Positions 24,257 to 32,270 of a stretch of DNA of 56,889 nucleotides are shown here, piece by piece; position 1 is the first letter of the stretch, and every line of letters starts with the position of its first letter. A program made the translations under genes and the position numbers. The notes beneath the pieces were generated by a model, which saw nothing but the letters and a program-made list of their open reading frames with translations, ran no database searches and had not been told where the DNA came from. The DNA is taken from the NCBI GenBank assembly GCA_019423565.1, contig JAHZBE010000010.1:1-56889 (forward strand), given 5' to 3'. The DNA is from a bacterium (GTDB lineage Bacteria; Bacillota_I; Bacilli_A; RF39; UBA660).

Positions 24257-25737
24257 CCTTTATGACCTCCAACTTGCATGTTTCTCTCTTTCATAGTCGA
24301 ACCCTCTTCTAGACTCATTGCTTTTAAAATTATATTTTTACCATATTTATTTTTTAAACGGGTAACTGTTTTTTGAAGCTTTATTTCATCATTTTGTTTT
24401 ATCTTATCTTCTTTCTTCTCTTCTAGAACTTTATTATTATCAGAAAACAAATCTAACTGACTAAAATTAACTTCTTTTTTAGCAGCTTTTTCATCTATTA
24501 CATTACATGCACATACATTTATTCTTCTAACAAGTAAATTTTTATTTATTATTTCATCATATAACTCCAAACATTTACTTGTAAGGATTTTACTTGATGA
24601 AGTGCTATAATCAAGACTTTTATGACCATGTGCAGGTTTTGGTACTTTTCTTCCATAATAATCTGTTACTATATCACCATCATAAGAAAAAATATTATCT
24701 ATGTCATATCCTATCATTAGTACTATAGAATTTGTCATCTTTTCTTTTTCTGTTAATTCTAATGAAAGTGAATCAATCATTTCTGAAACTATTAATCTAG
24801 CCTTTTTATAGTCATATGGGCAGTGTAATACTTGTCCACTTGAAATACTGTTATTCTCTGGTTTATACTCTTTTATATCTTTTATAGTTGTAGTTTCATA
24901 TCCCCAAGCATGATCTATTAATAGTTCTGCATTAACACCAAAAAGTTTATATAATAAGTTTTCATTTTGAATACTCATTAAAGCCACATCACCCATTGTA
25001 TACATATTATTTTCTTCTAATTTCTTTGCATATCCTTTTCCTACTCTCCAAAAATCAGTAAGTGGTGTATGGTCCCATAACTTTTTTCTATAACTCATTT
25101 CATCAAGCTCTGAAATTCTAACGCCTATTTCATTTGGTGAAGCGTGCTTTGCAACTATATCCATAGATACTTTTGCTAAATACATATTAGTCCCTATTCC
25201 TGCGGTTGCGGTTATACCTGTTTTATTATATACATCTTTTATAATCATACTTACGAGCTCTTTAGGTGTCATTTTATACATATTAAGATAGTTAGTGATA
25301 TCACAAAATACTTCATCTATCGAATACACAAAAATATCATCTTTTGATAAATATTTTAAATATATATTATATATTTCAGAACTATATTTCATATAAAGTT
25401 TCATTCTAGGACTCGCAACTATATAACCTAGTTCCAATGATTTATTATTTTTTAGTTCACTATTTTTATACGATTTACCTACAAATTTTCTATAATTATT
25501 ATTTTTTCTTCTTTCAATATTTACTTTTCTTACTGTGCTTACTACTTCAAATAATCTTGCTCTACCTTTAAGTCCATATTCTTTTAAGGATGGACTTACT
25601 GCTAAACATATTGTTTTTTCTGTTCTAGATTTATCAGCCACTACTAAATTTGTATCTAGTGGATCAAGATTTCTTTCAGCACACTCTACTGATGCATAAA
25701 AACTTTTTAAATCTATACACATATAAACTTTATTCAT
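24253..25737 (-). CDS. Y-family translesion DNA polymerase, UvrX/UmuC type
   Basis: A lesion-bypass polymerase. Catalytic acids are in MCIDLKSFYASVECAERN (residues 6-23) and in YSIDEVFCDIT (near 140). The thumb/HhH region has WRVGKGYAKKLEENNMYTMG near 228, and a little-finger domain follows. The C-terminal 80 residues are charged. Length 494 is longer than DinB (about 360-415), and the YolD partner is diagnostic of the UvrX group. A LexA box lies upstream, so it is SOS-induced. Confidence 0.9.
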   Translation of the reverse strand: MNKVYMCIDLKSFYASVECAERNLDPLDTNLVVADKSRTEKTICLAVSPSLKEYGLKGRARLFEVVSTVRKVNIERRKNNNYRKFVGKSYKNSELKNNKSLELGYIVASPRMKLYMKYSSEIYNIYLKYLSKDDIFVYSIDEVFCDITNYLNMYKMTPKELVSMIIKDVYNKTGITATAGIGTNMYLAKVSMDIVAKHASPNEIGVRISELDEMSYRKKLWDHTPLTDFWRVGKGYAKKLEENNMYTMGDVALMSIQNENLLYKLFGVNAELLIDHAWGYETTTIKDIKEYKPENNSISSGQVLHCPYDYKKARLIVSEMIDSLSLELTEKEKMTNSIVLMIGYDIDNIFSYDGDIVTDYYGRKVPKPAHGHKSLDYSTSSSKILTSKCLELYDEIINKNLLVRRINVCACNVIDEKAAKKEVNFSQLDLFSDNNKVLEEKKEDKIKQNDEIKLQKTVTRLKNKYGKNIILKAMSLEEGSTMKERNMQVGGHKG

Positions 25738-25761
25738 TTTTATGCACCTTCTTTCTAGCTA

Positions 25762-25797
25762 ATTATATCACATTTTATTTTTTATGAACATAGGTTC
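25762..25797 (-). promoter_or_regulatory. SOS promoter of the Y-polymerase/yolD operon
   Basis: Minus strand CGAACCTATGTTCA (25797-25784), one mismatch from the LexA consensus. It covers the -35 position of an extended -10 promoter, TGATATAAT (TATAAT at 25767-25762). Confidence 0.8.
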
Positions 25798-25812
25798 GTA
25801 TGTATTTTAAAA

Positions 25813-25840
25813 TAAAAAAGAATCTATAGATTATTCTTTA
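25813..25840 (-). terminator. Terminator of the phosphatase/HD/acetyltransferase unit
   Basis: Minus strand AAGAATAATC-TAT-AGATTCTT followed by TTTTTA, overlapping the HD gene stop. Confidence 0.7.
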
Positions 25841-26426
25841 TTTCTGGAAACAAATCATATAAATTATATCCTAGTAAATTATCAAAATATTCTTTTAATT
25901 TGTATGTTTCTTTTACATGATATTGTGTATTAGAAAATACTCCTTTTCTAAAAACAATATCAACTAGTCTTTTATCTATTGTTAATATTTTTGTAGTACA
26001 CATTAAATCAAATAAGTTTATTAGTTTTTCTTCTATCGTATATTCATGTTTTTCTATAAAATCAGTTAAAAATGGATTTTTTTCTTTATCTGGTACACCT
26101 CCAGCAGTGCATAAAATATCATTATTTAAATATGAATGTGTTAAGCATATATTAGCATACTCTTCATCATATCCTTTATTTTTTAAATATTCATATCCTC
26201 TCATTACATGTCCATGAGATTCACCAGTATATTTACCTATATCATGAATATAACCTAAAGTAATTGTTTTATCTACATCCACATTATATCCTTTTTCTTT
26301 TAGTGCTTTTGCAAGTATTCCTACACTATCACCTACACATATTGAATGTTCTATCCACCTGTCATCCTTTGCATTTTTTCTTTCTATTTCTAATAGTTTT
26401 CTTGCTTCTTTACTTGTTAATATCAT
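25824..26426 (-). CDS. HD-domain phosphohydrolase
   Basis: A 200-residue protein with the metal-binding HD motif YIHDIGKYTG at about residues 60-69, an upstream His in WIEHSICVGDS (near 26) and further His residues in SHGHVMRGYEYL and LTHSY. This is the layout of HDIG hydrolases acting on nucleotides or other phosphomonoesters. The substrate is not evident. It overlaps the histidine phosphatase stop by four bases. Confidence 0.8.
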   Translation of the reverse strand: MILTSKEARKLLEIERKNAKDDRWIEHSICVGDSVGILAKALKEKGYNVDVDKTITLGYIHDIGKYTGESHGHVMRGYEYLKNKGYDEEYANICLTHSYLNNDILCTAGGVPDKEKNPFLTDFIEKHEYTIEEKLINLFDLMCTTKILTIDKRLVDIVFRKGVFSNTQYHVKETYKLKEYFDNLLGYNLYDLFPEIKNNL

Positions 26427-26947
26427 AGTTCATACTCCTTTATTTCACAATTTTTAAGTCCCCTATTTAAAAATTTGCCTTCTTTTATTCCTTCAAAATA
26501 TCCACTAAATGCTTTTGATACACCAGAATGCGCTACTATTAATACACTTTTATAATTTTTAGTTTTTAATTCATCTAGAAAAGCATATACTCTTTTAAAG
26601 AAATCTTGAATATTTTCACTTGTTCCATATTTAATTCTTGTATAGTAATTCCAATATTCTTCTCTGTTTGTATAGCTTATTGGTTTACCATTTAAATCAC
26701 CTGGATTTCTTTCTTCTAATCTATTATCTATTAAAATATTTTTATTCTTAGCGTTAATTATCATAGATGTATGTTTTGCTCTTATTAATGGTGAAGAAAT
26801 TATAATATCATAATCTAAATCTTCAATAGTTCTTTTTAATTCTTTTGCCTGAATGATTCCATTTTCATTTAAATCCTCATTTTCATTACTATATACTTTG
26901 CGTGCATTATGAGAAACTTCACCATGTCTTACAATATAAATCTTCAT
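26423..26947 (-). CDS. Histidine phosphatase family protein
   Basis: A 174-residue phosphoglycerate mutase-like phosphatase. The catalytic RHGEVSHNARK motif is at residues 7-17, the partner glutamate and second histidine are in LEERNPGDLNG (near 83) and VAHSGVSKAF (near 143). The family removes phosphate from small metabolites such as alpha-ribazole phosphate or sugar phosphates; the exact substrate is unknown. Coupled to the HD phosphohydrolase downstream. Confidence 0.85.
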   Translation of the reverse strand: MKIYIVRHGEVSHNARKVYSNENEDLNENGIIQAKELKRTIEDLDYDIIISSPLIRAKHTSMIINAKNKNILIDNRLEERNPGDLNGKPISYTNREEYWNYYTRIKYGTSENIQDFFKRVYAFLDELKTKNYKSVLIVAHSGVSKAFSGYFEGIKEGKFLNRGLKNCEIKEYEL

Positions 26948-26976
26948 TTTGTGCCTCTTTCATAATTTATTATCTT

Positions 26977-27405
26977 TTATATCTTTAATATCATATCCCT
27001 ATAATGTACTTTAAATCCCATTTTTTCATATAAATGAATCGCAGGATTATTACCAAATACTTCAAGTTCTATATCCCTATTCATATCTTTAGCAATATCA
27101 ATTATTTTTTTAATTACTTCTTCACCAATGCCTATATTTCTATATTCTTCATCTATGTAAAGTCTATTTATATATAAAGTGTGTTGATTTAACACTTCAT
27201 CATCTCTTAAGTCCAACCCAACAAAACCAACCATAATATCATCTTTTAATATTTTATAATAAAATTCATTTTCACCGAATTTTATTTTTACATCATAATT
27301 ACAGTTATATAAATCATCTATAGTATCATGATGATGCCATATTTTATATATCCATTCTATAAAATATTCGTTTTTTTCTTTTTCTAATTTAATATTATTT
27401 TTCAT
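26977..27405 (-). CDS. GNAT-family N-acetyltransferase
   Basis: A 142-residue acetyltransferase with the acetyl-CoA pyrophosphate loop DEEYRNIGIGEEVIKK near residue 98, and the C-terminal FGNNPAIHLYEKMGFKV motif. The acceptor is unknown. First gene of a short operon with the histidine phosphatase and HD protein. Confidence 0.85.
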   Translation of the reverse strand: MKNNIKLEKEKNEYFIEWIYKIWHHHDTIDDLYNCNYDVKIKFGENEFYYKILKDDIMVGFVGLDLRDDEVLNQHTLYINRLYIDEEYRNIGIGEEVIKKIIDIAKDMNRDIELEVFGNNPAIHLYEKMGFKVHYRDMILKI

Positions 27406-27477
27406 AAAATCACTTACTTTCTATTTTTTATCTTTATTCTATAATACAACAAATTTTATATTTTTCATATAAAATAT

Positions 27478-27506
27478 TTGACTTTTTTATTTATTTATAA
27501 TATACT
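27478..27506 (+). promoter_or_regulatory. Promoter of the 228-residue membrane protein gene
   Basis: TTGACT, 17 bases, TATACT; about 48 bases before an AGGAGGT site. Confidence 0.65.
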
Positions 27507-27554
27507 AATCTAACATTGAATTGAATAATTTATTCATTCCTGAGGAGGTATTTT

Positions 27555-28241
27555 ATGAAGGATTATACTCTAAATTTTAAAGATGCTAAATCATTCATTT
27601 TAAACTATGAAATTAAAGATAATCAAATAATGGTTAACTATGCAAATGGTGAACATTATATTATTCCATATACAAATGATAATGAGAAAAAAATATTAAA
27701 AAAAATGGAAGATCAAGTCCATGATGCACAAAATTCTGATGATACGCTAAAGAGAAAAAGAAGAAGAGCTGGGATCTGGATAATTAGTAGTATTTTAATA
27801 ATTATTTCTAGTTTTTACGCGATTAAGAGTGGTCATTCTATTTCACCATTGATGGAAAATATACTTATAGCTTGGTTCACTTTCAATATTGGATTTCAAA
27901 TCTTTTATATAAAATGTGTAACAAAAATATTAAAAGATTTAGAAAAAAATAAAATATTATTAGATAATCAAGAAAAAATAAATGAAATGATAAAAGAAAA
28001 TCAAAATATTTTGACTAATTCAAATGAAAAAATTAAAAAAATGGTAAAATCCACTCCTGAAGATAAACCGGTATTTACTTTAAATAGCGTTGAAAAATTA
28101 GAGTTAAAAGAATTAAAGTCATTACTTGAAAATATACAGAAAGAAGAAAAATTTAAATTTGATTATTCTAGTAATAATGAATCTAATGACAAGCCTCTAA
28201 CATTAAGTAAATCAATAGATAAAAATCAAAGTCATAAATAA
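27555..28241 (+). CDS. Two-helix membrane protein with coiled-coil tail
   Basis: No family recognised. Of 228 residues, 1-70 are a polar cytoplasmic-looking domain, two membrane helices lie at about 75-95 and 102-122, and a long charged, coiled-coil-prone region (ILKDLEKNKILLDNQEKINE and on) reaches the C-terminus, which ends in low-complexity Ser/Asn. AGGAGGT precedes the ATG. Monocistronic, with its own promoter and terminator. Confidence 0.7.
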   Translation: MKDYTLNFKDAKSFILNYEIKDNQIMVNYANGEHYIIPYTNDNEKKILKKMEDQVHDAQNSDDTLKRKRRRAGIWIISSILIIISSFYAIKSGHSISPLMENILIAWFTFNIGFQIFYIKCVTKILKDLEKNKILLDNQEKINEMIKENQNILTNSNEKIKKMVKSTPEDKPVFTLNSVEKLELKELKSLLENIQKEEKFKFDYSSNNESNDKPLTLSKSIDKNQSHK

Positions 28242-28256
28242 AATTTAACTAATATA

Positions 28257-28306
28257 AGCAATATTACTGCAAAACAAAGTATGAATAGTAAATATTGCTT
28301 TTTTTA
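28257..28306 (+). terminator. Terminator of the 228-residue membrane protein gene
   Basis: AGCAATATTACT pairs with AGTAAATATTGCT around a long loop, followed by seven T. Confidence 0.65.
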
Positions 28307-28319
28307 TTGATTTTATGAA

Positions 28320-29495
28320 TTATATTGTTTTATTAAAAACTTTTTTATTTACTTTATTTACAATAACATAAGTTATTATTAAAATACATATAATCATATA
28401 TAAATATTTAAAAGTCCACGTTCCTTTAATAACACATTCTCTACATACAAGCCAAGTAATAAAGTAGAAAATACTTCTAACTATAAAATACGTTCTATTT
28501 ACAACTAAATATTTTTTTCTATTGTTTGATGAATATGCGCTTATTATACTGCCCCATATTGGGTCACCTAAAGTTCCAGTAAAAGCTGTAATAATATATG
28601 CAACTAAAATTCCTTGCCATGACATTATTATAGATGAAATAAGAAAACTAATTGTATCTATCAACGCAATTATAGTTTCCGAAAGCATTAGTTTTCCATT
28701 TTCTTTTATTTTATTTAATATTTTGCCTGATATTATAAATAATAAAATTGCTTCAAGAAGGGTATATATTGCATTTAAATACCCAACTTTATTTGTTGTA
28801 AGAGGTAATAATTCCTCAAATGCACCCCATGATATACACCATAATCCCGCTAATATTCCAAATAATGTAGTAACCAATATTGCATTATTTTTTTCTTTTT
28901 CATCCAAAGTTTCTGAAGAATCTATTGATTCCATAACATCTTCGTTTTCTACATTTTTTAATTTTAAACTTATTATAGTTCCAAATATAATTAATACAAA
29001 ATATCCAATAAAATATGCTGCCCTGCTTAAATCATATATGTATTGACTAGTTACTAATCCTAAGAAACCTCCTATAACTTGTGCTCTTTCTTCTTCAATA
29101 AAACAAGATGATTCTAATTCTTTATTTGAAGTATTTAGCTTAGTTACAGACGATGCTTTTATACCAGATAAAATACCCATAATAATGGTAAAAGTATATA
29201 TTGTATAAACTGTTTTACATCTTGAAATAATTAATCCTAAAATCAAAAACATAATCATATGAAATATATGATATTTTTTATAATTGACTTTTATTGCGAA
29301 ATTCATAATAAACTTAAAGCAACGAGATATAAGTTTTGCAAATTCAAAAACTATTGGAACTGATACAGCAACCCAGGGAGTCACATTATTTGCAAGCAAA
29401 TATAAAACAATAACTCTTATGAAGTAATGATTAATAAATGAATCTATTATACAACTCCATCTTACCAGATTTATATAACTACTATTTTGTTTCAT
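28320..29495 (-). CDS. Multi-spanning membrane protein, MFS-transporter-like
   Basis: A 391-residue protein with about 11-12 predicted membrane helices and an acidic central loop (about residues 185-205), the layout of a major facilitator transporter. No substrate motif recognised; FTGTLGDPIWGSIISAYSS near 303 resembles MFS loop sequences. Last gene of the accessory HAD/nucleoside operon. The ATG overlaps the stop codon of the HAD gene by one base. Confidence 0.65.
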   Translation of the reverse strand: MKQNSSYINLVRWSCIIDSFINHYFIRVIVLYLLANNVTPWVAVSVPIVFEFAKLISRCFKFIMNFAIKVNYKKYHIFHMIMFLILGLIISRCKTVYTIYTFTIIMGILSGIKASSVTKLNTSNKELESSCFIEEERAQVIGGFLGLVTSQYIYDLSRAAYFIGYFVLIIFGTIISLKLKNVENEDVMESIDSSETLDEKEKNNAILVTTLFGILAGLWCISWGAFEELLPLTTNKVGYLNAIYTLLEAILLFIISGKILNKIKENGKLMLSETIIALIDTISFLISSIIMSWQGILVAYIITAFTGTLGDPIWGSIISAYSSNNRKKYLVVNRTYFIVRSIFYFITWLVCRECVIKGTWTFKYLYMIICILIITYVIVNKVNKKVFNKTI

Positions 29496-30085
29496 TAATT
29501 CACCATTATCTTATAAATTATGTTATAGTACACATCATACCATGAATAAGCACGGTATATATTATCACTAGTGCATGATTTATTATAAGATGCATTAAAG
29601 CATACTACTGGTATTTCTTTTGATATATTATTTATATTTTCTACTTTATCTTCAATCATAATATCTATTTTATTTTCTTTACATATTTCTAATTTATCTT
29701 CTGGTGCGAATATTATCTTGTCATAATGTATGTTATTTTGCTTTAGCCAATTTTTAACAATATTTCTCATTCTTTCTCCTTCAGGAGTATCTTTATCCGT
29801 TAAAAATCTAGCAGTTATTATATATATTTCAAATTCTTTTTCTTTTAATTTATCAATTACTTCACCTGAAAATTTTCTAGCTGGTTCATTTACTGCATAA
29901 TCATACAAATATTCTTTTCAAAATTCTGAATCCATTTCATTTGTTACATTAAAAACAGTATCACTATCATATCCATCTGGATTTACAATATTCTTATTAT
30001 ATTTTAAGAAATATTTACTCCCATAATCAAGTTGCCATTTTTCAAAATCTGTTAATACTCCATCTATATCTATTCCTATTCTCAT
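29495..30085 (-). pseudogene. HAD nucleotidase-like gene interrupted by an in-frame TGA
   Basis: From an ATG at 30085, which overlaps the upstream gene's stop as ATGA, the frame reads MRIGIDIDGVLTDFEKW and on, meets TGA at 29920-29918, then continues in the same frame to AYSWYDVYYN. It is otherwise a complete 5'-nucleotidase-like HAD protein of 196 codons (DxD motif, IITAR motif II, IMIED motif IV). In the neighbouring paralogue (30741-31343) the aligned residue is Trp in KFWDKY, so TGG to TGA is the likely change. It may be a nonsense mutation, sequence error or read-through. Confidence 0.7.
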
Positions 30086-30744
30086 CTTTCTTTTTCCTCT
30101 CTAAAAAATGTTTTAATAAACATCTTAAAAAATAAAATGTCATTCATTACTTCTGGATGCCACTGAACCCCTATAATATTATTTTTTTCAATTGCCTCTA
30201 CAATTCCATCTTCAGATACTGCAGATATAATAAAGTCATTAGCAACCTTTTTTATAGATTGTTTGTGATATGAATTAACATTGATATTTTCACTATATAT
30301 TGAACTTAGAAATGTGTTCTTTTTAATATTTATTTTATGTAAATTGTTACCTAAATTATGGTTATCAATATGCTGATTTAAAGTCCCACCAAAATAAACA
30401 TTTATTGACTGAACACCACCACAAATACCCAAAATTGGTTTATTTGAATTAGAAAAGAGTTTAATCGCTTCTTTATCTAGTTTGAACTCATCAATGTTAT
30501 ACTTTTCTCCTATTATTGGTTTCTCATTATAATAATGTGGTGGAATATTTATACAAGATCCAGTTATAATGAGTCCATCACATAAATCACATACCTTTTT
30601 TAAATTTTTGATAGAAACAATTGGAAATAATAATATATCTAATTCATCAAAAATATTTTTATAGTATTCTGTCAAATAATATCTATTATTAAATGGTGAT
30701 TCTTCTTTTATATTTTCTACTCTTTCAATTACTGCCAAAATCAT
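30082..30744 (-). CDS. Class I glutamine amidotransferase, gamma-Glu-GABA hydrolase (peptidase C26) family
   Basis: A 220-residue PuuD-like hydrolase. The oxyanion segment GLIITGSCINIPP is near residue 55, the nucleophile cysteine is in PILGICGGVQSINVYFGG near 107, and the His-Glu pair is in GVQWHPEVM near 195. The family hydrolyses gamma-glutamyl amides such as gamma-glutamyl-GABA. It overlaps both neighbours by four bases inside the HAD operon, so its substrate probably belongs to the same pathway. The actual substrate is not evident. Confidence 0.85.
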   Translation of the reverse strand: MILAVIERVENIKEESPFNNRYYLTEYYKNIFDELDILLFPIVSIKNLKKVCDLCDGLIITGSCINIPPHYYNEKPIIGEKYNIDEFKLDKEAIKLFSNSNKPILGICGGVQSINVYFGGTLNQHIDNHNLGNNLHKINIKKNTFLSSIYSENINVNSYHKQSIKKVANDFIISAVSEDGIVEAIEKNNIIGVQWHPEVMNDILFFKMFIKTFFREEKER

Positions 30745-31343
30745 TTCTGTTGCTCCTTAATACATTTAATTTTATAATATATATCATACCAACTATATAC
30801 CCTAGTTAAATTAGAAAATTCTTTATTTCTATTATATGGATAATCAAACACAAAAATATTAGTATTATATAATAATTTTCTTAAATTAATTGGATCATCC
30901 TCAATCATAATATTAATATTATGATCTTTACAATACTTTCCTTTATCTTTTACATTAAATGCAATTTCATCATAGTATATTTTATTTTCTTTTAACCATT
31001 TTTTAGTAATTTTTTCTACATTATTTTTTAAGTCATCAGGAAACCATTCATCACCATTTCTTCTGGCAGTTATTATATATATTTTATTACCATCATTACT
31101 TAATTTTTCTATTACTTCAGATGCATATTTTTTAGCAGGTAATGTTATAACAAGGTCTTTTCTATATTTATCCCAAAACTTATGAGCAACTTCATCATAC
31201 CATAAAAACATATCTGTTGTATCTATTGCATTAACATTTTCTAATTTGTATTTCCCAATTTCATTACAGAATTTTGTACCATAATCTATACAAAAATTAT
31301 ACTGAGAATTTAATACTCCATCTATATCTATTCCTATTTTCAT
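30741..31343 (-). CDS. HAD-superfamily 5'-nucleotidase-like protein
   Basis: A 200-residue HAD protein of the NT5C/deoxyribonucleotidase-like group. The nucleophile motif is IGIDIDGVL (residues 3-11), motif II IYIITAR near 88, the lysine region KWLKENKIYYDEI near 118, and motif IV INIMIEDDP near 148. It ends RVYSWYDIYYK. Three relatives occur in this operon: this one, the TGA-interrupted gene at 29495 and the N-terminal half of the fusion at 32271. Probably removes phosphate from a nucleotide (family-based). Confidence 0.8.
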   Translation of the reverse strand: MKIGIDIDGVLNSQYNFCIDYGTKFCNEIGKYKLENVNAIDTTDMFLWYDEVAHKFWDKYRKDLVITLPAKKYASEVIEKLSNDGNKIYIITARRNGDEWFPDDLKNNVEKITKKWLKENKIYYDEIAFNVKDKGKYCKDHNINIMIEDDPINLRKLLYNTNIFVFDYPYNRNKEFSNLTRVYSWYDIYYKIKCIKEQQK

Positions 31344-31345
31344 TA

Positions 31346-31576
31346 TTATTTTTTCCTTTCTTTTAAAAGTGCATATATACTTGTTAATAATATCAACATA
31401 TAACCTATTATCATAAATGTACTTCCATAATAAATATAATATGTACCATATAAAATACCTACTATAACTCCTGATATTCTGATTAATTTCATATCATCTT
31501 TCCATAAGCAATAAGCTTTTGCCATTGATGCTACAGCAATATATAACCATCCATGTAAATGCACAACTAATAACAA
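31346..31576 (-). CDS. Small membrane protein, YgjV-like
   Basis: A short protein (up to 76 residues) with three membrane segments. ASMAKAYCLWKDDMKLIRIS resembles the YgjV inner membrane family, whose full members are about twice as long or come as short single units. The start is uncertain: the longest frame begins at a TTG (31576) with no good ribosome binding site nearby, so it may be 5'-truncated. It lies between the PlcC-like and HAD genes of the operon. Confidence 0.45.
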   Translation of the reverse strand: MLLVVHLHGWLYIAVASMAKAYCLWKDDMKLIRISGVIVGILYGTYYIYYGSTFMIIGYMLILLTSIYALLKERKK

Positions 31577-31579
31577 TTA

Positions 31580-32266
31580 TTAATTCAAATTTAATAATTT
31601 CTTCTCTTTAAGATATTTTAATATAAATTTAATACAACCCTCTACCAGTTTATTCATTTTATTTTCTGATAATATTTGATAATTTTCATTATCTTTTATC
31701 TTCTTATGAGATGTATCTAAATACTTACCTACTGCATATATTTGCTTTTTATCTAATTTAAGTTCTTCAATTTCTTTTAAATAATTACTATTTAAACAAA
31801 ATCTAAAATTATTTTTTCTTACTGAGATACTATTATTAAACTTTCTAAAATCATTTTGTTTCATAGAATTAGATTTTTTAAAATCGCAATTAAATATTGT
31901 TCCAGCTGATTTTTTCACACCAATATATATACCATTTTCATCTTTTATAAAATAATTATTATAAATATAATTATTAAAATAATAGTCAGTTAACAAATGA
32001 ACTAAATATCCCATTAATACTGGATTTTTAAATTTATCTTTATATTTATTATACATTTTATCATAATCAGGAAGATTAATACCTATTAAATAATCTTCTC
32101 TTTTAATAAAATGTGTTGTTGTTCTTGGAATATTTCTCTTTAAATTTCCTATATTATATCTATCTTGATCTGGAAGTAAATTTCCTATCATAAAATATTT
32201 TTTATTTACTTTAATTGTCTTATTTACCTGATTACCAATATATGAATGTATTTTCCAGCTTGGCAT
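31580..32266 (-). CDS. Zinc-dependent phospholipase C-like (PlcC/S1-P1-like) protein
   Basis: A 228-residue protein with the pattern of the Zn-dependent phospholipase C family: MPSWKIHSYIGNQV at the start (His), FMIGNLLPDQDRYNIG (Asp, near 25-40), TTHFIK (His) and GYLVHLLTDYYFNNY (HxxxD, near 107-121). The C-terminal half is Asn/Lys-rich and not conserved. There is no signal peptide, so it probably acts in the cytoplasm, and phospholipid may not be its substrate. Five bases from the fusion gene upstream. Confidence 0.65.
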   Translation of the reverse strand: MPSWKIHSYIGNQVNKTIKVNKKYFMIGNLLPDQDRYNIGNLKRNIPRTTTHFIKREDYLIGINLPDYDKMYNKYKDKFKNPVLMGYLVHLLTDYYFNNYIYNNYFIKDENGIYIGVKKSAGTIFNCDFKKSNSMKQNDFRKFNNSISVRKNNFRFCLNSNYLKEIEELKLDKKQIYAVGKYLDTSHKKIKDNENYQILSENKMNKLVEGCIKFILKYLKEKKLLNLN

Positions 32267-32270
32267 TTTA

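Noticed and set aside
28522..29046. 174-codon plus-strand frame opposite the MFS-like gene
   Set aside because: Mirror of a hydrophobic gene; low-complexity product, no start signals.
9580..30085. Genetic code 4 (TGA as Trp) for the whole organism
   Set aside because: TGA is the natural end of trmK (inside its terminator loop) and of dnaG at the rpoD start, and Trp is written TGG throughout. The single TGA at 29918 is treated as local.
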